Assembly (NCBI GenBank): GCA_958299035.1
Contig: CATQJL010000305.1
Coordinates: forward strand, 62,840,127-62,904,126
DNA length: 64,000 bases
Direction of reading: 5' to 3'
From: Cylicocyclus nassatus
Taxonomy: Eukaryota > Nematoda > Chromadorea > Rhabditida > Strongylidae
Shown here: one piece after another, positions 56,601 to 64,000 of the stretch
Layout: every line of letters starts with the position of its first letter
How positions within the stretch are numbered: the first letter of the stretch is position 1
Translations under genes and position numbers: made by a program
The notes under the pieces: generated by a model
Told to the model about the DNA's origin: nothing
The model's database searches: none
The model's input: the letters and a program-made list of their open reading frames with translations, nothing else

Positions 56601-58808
56601 GCCAAGTCCCGCGATTCTTCTTACTACATACCTGAAATGGTTTGAAGTCAGATTTGTAGCAGCAGATATTGCATCTGTTGGTACAAATCTGCAAATTGTT
56701 CGAAAACTAACTTACAGAAGTTTAATTTTGTAATTGTACTTCAAGATTGTCAAATAAAGCACTGAAGCTGTACTCCTTCCACATTTGTGAAAAAATAATT
56801 TGTATCTTGCTGGAAGTACTTGCTGTTATCATCTACAGTATATTCAGAGCAGCTCTAAGGACTACCGATAAACATAGAATTAATTTCTGGATTGGAAAAA
56901 ATTCATCGTTCAAGAAAACTCCTGAAATGAGTTTGTCCCAGAAAAGAAAGGGAAACGTTCTAACGGAATGCAATTTATGGCCCACCATGTGGTCACATTG
57001 TCCTAAGTGGCGGTCACTGCATGCCCCACCATGTGGGTCACGTTCTCGTCAATGTGTTAAGCTGCGTCCCAATTGCCTGCGTTAGCATGCCAGCGCAGTT
57101 CCACTGGCGTTCCAGCGCCATGTTGGAATACGGATGAATCAATGTGGGAAGCGTCCAAGTGGTGCCCGCGTGACCCTAGCACGACGCTGGCAATGGCCCT
57201 GGCACGACGCTAGGATAGGGCACAAAAGTAGCTCTGGACGCTGTACTAGCAAGCAGATTTCGTCATCTGCACAACAATCTCTGACCCTTTCATATGAAAG
57301 CGGAAATGCTATCATGACGTCACAAAGTTTTCAAAGGTGAAAAGGTATTGCTTAAGCAATGCAAATAAAAGTAATTTTGAAATTTCAAATCGCTAGATTC
57401 ATGTTCTTAGCTTTTTTTTGAAAGCTAGCTTCAAAAAAGTGATAGCATTCCGACGGTTTTGTGGCGTTAAATATGTCGCGACGGAAAATTTATCGCAATC
57501 CGTTTTTTTTTCTAGAGTTAAGGGCTCAATTGTAGTATTAACATTTCGTCGGCTATAGAAAGCACAATTATTTTCCTTTTCTTTTGCGTTTTCTCAAAAA
57601 GCATTCTAATCCTTCCTAGGCAGGAAATAAATCAAACTTGTTTAAAGCCACTAATGAGCTTCATGCTACGTGTTATCGCTTAAATTTATAATTAAGTTGT
57701 ACTGTGATATAGAGCATATTCGGACGTACTAGTACATTGCCAGAGGCTCTTTGTGATTCGTCTCAATACAGTCTTTTTCAGTAAAAATAATTTTCATTCT
57801 TTCACTCGCTAACATTTTTTCTTTACCTTCAACAAATAAAATATGGCGATCTAGAAAGAAACATGTGTAAAAGGAGTACCAGTTGATTTCGAATCCTCCA
57901 TACCGTATCTGCTAAGCCTTTTTCAGAGGAAATCATTAGCGTTTAAAAGTCCGGATGCCAAGTTCAGACAAACATCATTTATATGGGACTTTAATAAGTT
58001 CAAACTTTCAAAAATTCGTAATTTCTTCCGGTAAGGAGCCTAAAAAACAAGAAATCAGATAAGTAAACATTAGAAAGCTTCCTGGTGGATAAAGCTCCTT
58101 CAATTTGCCAGTGAGTGATGTTCCTTCTCTGGCTTTTATGTTCAACCTTATTTTTTCTCTAAAGTCTAAAAGCCGAGTCTCTCAAACAACCTCAAACAAT
58201 GCACTTTAATTACATGTGCCTTTCCTGATTGTGTGATTCCCAAGAGGATTGGGAATTACACACAGTCAGGAATGACAAAAAAAGCTCAAAAAACGCTTTG
58301 CAACAAGTGTTGTGGTGTCAACAGTCATTATTCAGGTTCAGAAGAAATCATCATTGATGGCTTGTCGAACCTAAATGCTTTTTCCCACAGCACTCCGTTT
58401 ACGTGCGGTATACACCTACTGCACTTTTCCAAATCAGATTTTTCTCATTCTTTTACCATACTTAGGCACATTTGGTTGCCATAAAACCCTTGTCCTAACA
58501 TCTTCAACAAATTTGTAGAGCAGCCAAGGGGGCTTCTATTCTTTTCCTTTAGGATTAGGTTATAGAAGTACATCATTAACCGCCACTGCTTTTACTGTGA
58601 CAATTTCACCCAGCATTTTCCGTGTCATTTTCTTAAATTATGTACCTCTACGTTTAGGCTTTAGATAAATACAAACTTTGCACATTGAAAAGAGTAGTCG
58701 TGAACATAACTATTCTTGAACTCACTATACTTGAATTTCTCTGCCTGATTATAAGAATTCTACTTTATGTGTTGTCCTTTCGTCTTCGTTCTATTACTTC
58801 CGTACTTA
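53683..58808. other. Intergenic region, 5 kb, no gene recognised
   Basis: The first few hundred bases are the promoter side of the coiled-coil gene. Overlapping frames on both strands have no motifs or splice pattern. Local repeats: CCCACCATGTGG(G)TCAC occurs twice (about 56979 and 57022), and (C)TAGCACGACGCTGG-type words occur near 57176 and 57200. An imperfect hairpin lies at 58224-58270. A decayed mariner-like end may lie near 55300 (GGCTGCTGCATAAGTTCTG). Confidence 0.35.
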
Positions 58809-59279
58809 CAAGGGAAGGATACTTGGTTGAGGTGCAGCTTCTTTTGATTTGTATATTGTCTTATAAAGCATAGAACGCTGATTCTCCGAATCTGCTTTTG
58901 CTAACTGCAAGGCGCTTTGGAAGGGGAGTTACGGGAAATTTTGGAGCAAAATTTCGAATACACGACTACAATAAAGTCATTCAAAACTGAAGTCTGTGAG
59001 CTCAAATGCGAGTCATGGTCAGTGCCAGGGCGCTTTATACGATTAATACCTTCAGCCTAATAAATTTAAGTCATTACTCCTTTCAAGCGTCGGAAAGACT
59101 TCAACGGATAATTTACCTCAGCCAAAACCATTGAGATTTGCCCCCAAAAAATTCCCATAATTCCCTTCCCAGAAGCGCTTTTCAGAAAGCGAAAGCTGGT
59201 TCAGAATCAGCGTTTCATGCTCTATAAGAAAGTATACATTTACATGGAAAGCCCACTTCGACCAAGTATGCTTTCCTTG
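58809..59279. mobile_element. TWA-target MITE, CAAGGGAAGGATACTTGG family
   Basis: The left end CAAGGGAAGGATACTTGG pairs with the right end (CAAGGAAAGCATACTTGG on the minus strand). TTA lies on both sides (58806-58808 and 59280-59282). It shares its interior with 40433-40864. Non-autonomous. Confidence 0.8.
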
Positions 59280-59625
59280 TTAGTAGAAATCTGCTTGAAT
59301 GCTTCTACAAAACGCACAATTTATTCTCTTGGACAGAATTTGGATTTTGCAAAATGAGATGTCAGGTAGCTATGAATTTGGAGAAATGACAGAGACGCTT
59401 CCGCCTTTTTGCTTTTTTGTGGTCGGTCTTTTTCATTTTGGTTTTGTAACTTGATCGCTTCTTCAAGGTTCTTTCTTGCTGCAATGACGGAATTTAAGGC
59501 TTATGCATCACAACATATTCACTCTAAAATTGTTATCCGTACGTTTTGATTTTTGGACACTAAAAAGCAGCCATTAATCCCCACGATGAATTACTAAGTT
59601 AGGTTAACTTTTTACCGGAATCTAA

Positions 59626-60171
59626 CAAGGGAAGGATCATCCATCGAAGTGGAGTTTCCACACATGATGCATATCATTCTGCTGCTTCTTGGGGCCCTGA
59701 TGCCAAATCCGTGATCCTTAGCTGCTCAATGATTTTCTGGGAAAGGTTATGGGCGATGGTTTACCCACAATGCGGTTAAGGCTCGCTTTGAGTTTGGGGC
59801 GCACAAGGATTGCAGTTGTGGATGGATGGACGAGTGGAGAACTGCGAAGACTATGGAGCAAGTGGAAGAGTTCGGATCCCTGCAGCCACCATTTTTGCAT
59901 TTTCGCAAATTGTTTAATGAAGGTCCCTAAGGCAAGGAAACGCTCATAGCAACTTAATTACATCAAATTTCGGAGATAAGGAAGAATCGTGCAGAGTTCT
60001 GCAAGCTCAAAGCGAGCCTTAGCCGCATCGTGGGTAAACCATCGCTCATAGAATTTCCCAGAAAATCATTGAGCAACCAAGAATTACGGATTTGGCATTA
60101 GGGCCCCAAGAGTAGCAGAATGATATATGTCATGTGTGGAAATCCCTCTTTTATGGATGATCCTTCCCTTG
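59626..60171. mobile_element. Palindromic TWA-target MITE, CAAGGGAAGGATCATCC family
   Basis: Nearly the whole 546 bp folds back: ends CAAGGGAAGGATCATCC, then TGATGCCAAATCCGTGA-type, GATGGTTTACCCACAATGCG-type and GGCTCGCTTTGAG blocks all recur in reverse. TAA flanks lie at 59623-59625 and 60172-60174. Shadow ORFs inside have no motif. Confidence 0.85.
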
Positions 60172-60181
60172 TAAGTCATAC

Positions 60182-60210
60182 TTACAAGGGAAGGATCATC
60201 AATTTTGACA
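60182..60210 (+). repeat. Lone terminus of the CAAGGGAAGGATCATC family
   Basis: TTA followed by CAAGGGAAGGATCATCAA lies ten bases beyond the complete element's flank. No right-hand partner was seen, so it is a truncated copy, an adjacent second insertion, or a local duplication of the end. Confidence 0.6.
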
Positions 60211-60371
60211 ATTTTTCCTCAACTTTATAGAAATTTACCTTGTTCAGTCATTCTGTGGTCTATGTTTATGACTACGTGCCGCTAAGCCATCAAAGGCCTG
60301 CTCAAAAATTCTTTCAATATTAGACAGTTTCTAATTCCTCTCACTTTTCAATGGCCCGTAGTAAAGCTCGA

Positions 60372-60546
60372 TCAGTTGAGGTGAACTCAACTTATCCCAT
60401 CAGTTCACCTTAGGTGAGGTGAACTGATCACCGTCCACGTTCCCATGCTATAAGATGGTCAAGTCAACTGATAGTTGACCATCTGTCCACCTGCCGCAGT
60501 CAACTCTTCCACATCAGTTCACGTTCAAGTCACCTCAACGTGAACG
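60372..60546. repeat. Cluster of interlocking short palindromes
   Basis: The words GTTGAGGTGAAC and its complement recur several times. ATCAGTTCACCT pairs with AGGTGAACTGAT across a 6-nt gap near 60409-60428. AGATGGTCAA pairs with TTGACCATCT near 60453-60484. The outer GTTGAGGTGAAC-like word pairs with TCACCTCAACGTGAAC near 60530. The purpose is unknown. Confidence 0.6.
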
Positions 60547-61432
60547 GATGTTAGAGTGATCCAAATAGTGTGTAGAAGAGGAGACGCAGACAAGAGGTGA
60601 CTGCATCTAACATAAGTTGCTCCTGAGTAACTCACGATACACACAACTTTGCCAAAAAATGCAGAAAAAATCGGCGCAAAACTGCACAATACCGGCGCCC
60701 GAAAAGGGAAGGATCGATGAACAGCTGATTTTGGCGACAAAAGCAAGGATAAAGGTTTTCTTCTTTTTTTTGCAGAGCAATCTTAGTTTCTTGTAAAAAC
60801 TACTTTAGAAGAGAATCTACTTATTTATTACGTTTTATTTATGTTCCAAAAGTTTCAGTTTTTCATGAATTCTCCGTCAAAATATGTCAGTTTTGTTTTA
60901 TCTGTCCATTTGCTAAGTGATATCCTTGTTAGCGGTCATCATCGATTTTTTTCGACAGTGGCCGCTATCAAAGATTGTCCGGCGATGCAGCAAAAGTTAT
61001 GGCGCTAGCCGGTGTCGAACCACGACCGCGCGCGTGTGATTCCAATAGCTTGTACGTTTGACCAGAACAGCTCAAGTGGTTGGTTTTTTGAGAACACACG
61101 TGGTTATCATGTCTAGGAAGCGATCCACATCCAAATCAATAGCTCACTGGATGCTGGACTGAAGCGCAATGACCTCAACTCCGGTCCGCGTCGAGAGAGA
61201 TGCCCGGATGGGGGGTTTACTACGGCCCTATATCTCTCCTCCAACGTCAAAAGCCACATAGCCATTCTGCGACCTCACCATTAGAACCCAGTGGTTGTTT
61301 ACCCGCTGAGTATGTTAACCTTCTGGGCTTGAATCAACCCTATCCATCTGTTTACTAGAGTCCTTTGAAGCCAGTATGAAAATTTCTAGAAAAGGTCCCA
61401 GAACTTGACAAGTAAAAGCGTGAGCTGTAGAC
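60547..61432. other. Intergenic, no gene recognised
   Basis: A tRNA-like tail near 61007-61085 was examined and rejected. No coding exons were seen. Confidence 0.35.
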
Positions 61433-62087
61433 TAGGGTCTCAGAAGTATGTATGCGCTGTTCTTTCGTCAATATCTCTCATTCCACAAGGCCTCTGCCGA
61501 TATTCCGTAGAGCTGGCCTTGACTTAGATTTACAGTTTGAAGAGAATACAGTTTTTACAGTTTGGAGAAAATCTCGATGCCCTTTACTACTGTAGCATTA
61601 CGGATAAGATACGAAGTGGGTTGTGAACCGTTGAATGCCATCGCTCGAGAATGTAAACCATTCAGATCAAAATACCCACACTAATCAGAATTGCTGACTT
61701 TGGATAGAAAGGCAATTGGCGCTTTGCGGTGATGCTTCTTTTTAAATGACAAGTATAAATTGTTTCCCTCAATGTTCTTTGAGACATCAAACATTCAAAA
61801 AGTTTCAAACGAAAAGCTAATCACTAGTCTAAGAGTTGATTAATGAAATCAGCGTGCGTGATGGCAGTGTTAAACAGAGCAGATTTCCTCAGAAATTTTT
61901 TGAAACAGCAGATTTCACAATGACGCAGAGTGCTGAAAAGTAATGAATAGCGATCAGTGATTCGTTCCATACCGTGATTTCAAGTCGAAGCCAGCCCTAT
62001 AGAGGGAAACCTGGATACTGGCAAAAGACTTGGTGGGGAGAAATGTTGATTAAATGGTGCATACATATGTACTTATGGAGTACTCTG
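61433..62087. mobile_element. Decayed Tc1/mariner-type inverted-repeat element
   Basis: The left end AGGGTCTCAGAAGTATGTATG and the right end (CAGAGTACTCCATAAGTACA on the minus strand) are diverged versions of the ends of the next element at 62093-62775, and they are mutually inverted. The internal words for the GAGCTGG(C)CTT block also pair. Boundaries are uncertain by several bases. Confidence 0.5.
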
Positions 62088-62092
62088 TTATA

Positions 62093-62775
62093 CAGGGTGA
62101 ACCCAAAAGTATGTATACACTGTTTGATCGTTAATATCTCCTTTCCCAAGAAGCCTTTTGCCCAACTTCAGGTACCATTTTGCAGAGCTGGCTTCAGCTT
62201 AGATTTGGAGTATGGAGCGAAGCACGGATCGCTGTTCACTGATGTAAGACTACGGTAGGGAATTTCAGCTTATATCGCCATTACGGATTTACCGTGTTTC
62301 TGGAAAAATTTCCAAAAAATCTGAAAAGTGGTGTACTAGGGTTTTCAAGCTCGCTGATTTTATTATTCAGGTTTTTACGAGTTTGCAAAGCCTTTAAAAT
62401 GGTGTAATAAACGATTTTATGAAGTCTCGTAAAAACAGCTATTGCCGTTTTGCCTGGCATAACTTATGAAGGAAGTGCTGCGGTAAAGTAGAAACTTCAT
62501 AATTGGTTTTAGCGACTTGAATTAGTCTAATTTAAAAGTTTTCAGGTTGTTTGGTTTCCTATCTGTGGCGGAATAGGGTCCTCAATGGCCCACAACCCTT
62601 CTTGAAGTCTCCACCGTAATCTTACAGTAATGGAGATCGACCGGTGATTCGCACCATACTGTAATTCTAAGGTGAAGCCAGCTCTACGAAATGGTGATTA
62701 GAGGTAGACAAAAGACTTCTTGGGAAAAGAGATATCAACGATCAAACAGTGTATACATACTTTTGGGACACCCTG
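62093..62775. mobile_element. Tc1/mariner-type MITE, CAGGGTG...CCCAAAAGTATG ends
   Basis: The left end CAGGGTGAACCCAAAAGTAT and the right end CAGGGTGTCCCAAAAGTATG (minus strand) pair on through GTATACACTGTTTGATCGTT. TA lies on both sides (62091-62092 and 62776-62777). It is 683 bp long with no transposase and lies directly after the related decayed copy. Confidence 0.85.
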
Positions 62776-62777
62776 TA

Positions 62778-64000
62778 TATGATTCCAGCGAAGATAGCAG
62801 CAATATCGCTGTAGTATAAGCTCAGATAAGCAGAAATGAGGTAATTTTCCTTCATAACCAAAAAATTTTCCGGCTGTCAGTAGGAATGTTAGTCAAAGAA
62901 CGATCAGTGAGGGAGACCTGTTGACAAGGGAATCCCCCTACGTAGGCGTAAGACGAGCTGCTAAATTAGTCAAATCTGCTACGAATAAATCATGTGTATA
63001 TTTAGTAGTAGTCGCTCTCTTAGTCTTGCTCATTAATATTCTATGTACTAATATTTAGTAAACATGATGAGGACAGTCCTTATACCCATCTATTTCTCAT
63101 GATGCAGAATTGTAATTTTTCTAACTCATCCTTTGGCAACAGTTGCAAATAAATACACAGTGCCGACCCTGGCAGTGATTTGTCCTTCTCACATTTCCAA
63201 TCATATGATTCTGGATATCCTTTCCCCCCCCCCCCTATCTTGAGCTATATTTTCGACTACATTCACTTGCGGAAATCCCGCGTCTTTCCCCGACTTTGCG
63301 AGATGACGTCCAAATGTTAGCTCATTTAGTGAAATCCAAACTCTTGGCTACGATTTGAAAAAAATGGAAAAATCTATATGCAAGTGCACCGGTATTGGAC
63401 AACTGGGTATGTAAACGTATAATATTAGAGTATATGTAGGATAATACACACATAATTTCTACTGAAAATCTCAGAGTTTGAAGAATTTGATGTTCACAGC
63501 ATGTGGCAGGGTCCAAATATCTATTCTACCGTACCTTTGCATCCGCGTCCGTGCCCAAAATACCCACTTTGTGGGCGAAAGTCGGTTTTGTCCCTATTTT
63601 TGTAAGTGAGTCGGCATTCTTCCAGGCAGGGCAAAGTCTATATTTGGCAAATATGGGAAGATGGCGCAGGCATGACCGCGAGCAAGAATCTGGAACGATC
63701 TGTAAAATTTTTTGTGTGAAAGGCACCAACCCTATATTTTTGTAAGCTCCGCTGAAGATTTGAAGACAAGGTGCGAAAAATTCAAATGCTTAACCTTACT
63801 AAAGCTTTCATGCCAAATTTCATATTTCATGTGAGATTTGGCATCATTTCAATCTCACATTTCATTTCATTTCTCTCATCTGCCACAGCTTCTGCTATCA
63901 AAACTGCTGAAATGACTTTTCTTACACTGAGAAGCTCCCCTCTTTAGCTTGCCAAAATTGGAATCAGTGAGTGTAATCAGTGGGCATTTGCGCGAAAATT
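62778..64000. other. Right end of the window, no gene recognised
   Basis: This contains a 12-base poly-C tract at 63224-63235 and short, motif-free open frames on both strands near 63500-63745. An exon of a gene beyond the window cannot be excluded. Confidence 0.35.

Noticed and set aside
61007..61085. Possible class II tRNA on the minus strand with GGTTCGACACC
   Set aside because: The T-loop-like word is present, but the T stem and anticodon stem do not pair and no consistent cloverleaf can be drawn.
1..64000. Search for CRISPR arrays, rRNA, spliced-leader RNA genes and prophage-like blocks
   Set aside because: No regularly spaced repeats with unique spacers, no rRNA blocks, no SL1-like word and no bacterial gene organisation were found.

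Overview
This window looks like a piece of a nematode chromosome, most likely a clade V (strongylid or hookworm-like) species. The evidence is: small introns with TTTCAG-type acceptors; probable spliced-leader acceptor sites (an AG a few bases before the ATG) at three starts; a UDP-galactopyranose mutase gene; a nematode-style delta-9 desaturase; a divergent F-box/FTH gene; and a very high load of mariner-type, TTAA-type and TWA-type inverted-repeat elements. The species assignment is inference. No bacterial-type operons, CRISPR arrays or rRNA are visible.

Four host protein genes were assembled exon by exon, with consistent phase, all on the minus strand. They are a 12-exon UDP-galactopyranose mutase (885-5518, 481 aa), a 6-exon F-box/FTH protein (13969-15295, 343 aa, with a second FTH-like exon cluster just downstream), an 8-exon stearoyl-CoA delta-9 desaturase (37259-39871, 340 aa) and a 21-exon coiled-coil protein I do not recognise (43910-53682, 832 aa). 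The last exon of a plus-strand gene lies at 401-534. A tRNA-Pro(AGG) sits at 43081-43152 (minus). The genes have no evident joint pathway: sugar-nucleotide metabolism, ubiquitin-ligase substrate recognition, lipid desaturation, and a probable structural coiled-coil protein.

The space between genes is mostly transposon debris. From 6.5 to 9.8 kb there is a short element with an 8-bp target duplication, then a CR1-like reverse-transcriptase pseudogene carrying two TTAA-flanked inverted-repeat insertions. At 11.2-11.9 kb there is a long fold-back element. From 16.1 to 17.6 kb there are a 30-bp periodic GC-rich array and a degenerate gag with zinc knuckles. At 19.0-21.0 kb there is a younger 5'-truncated CR1-like element beginning at a perfect 45-bp hairpin. 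From 22.3 to 34.2 kb a probable Penelope-like fragment, two mariner-type MITEs, a three-level nest of mariner-type elements around a multi-kilobase palindrome, and a MULE transposase fragment follow one another. From 58.8 to 62.8 kb is a cluster of further inverted-repeat elements.

The most interesting structure is at 24982-32599. One mariner-type terminal-inverted-repeat element contains another, which contains a giant palindrome, whose centre is a third TIR-bounded segment. The left arm has two extra insertions, with 8-bp and 3-bp target duplications, and the right arm still shows both empty sites. The arms also differ in copy number of a 10-bp satellite. The palindrome can therefore be read as a record of its own history.
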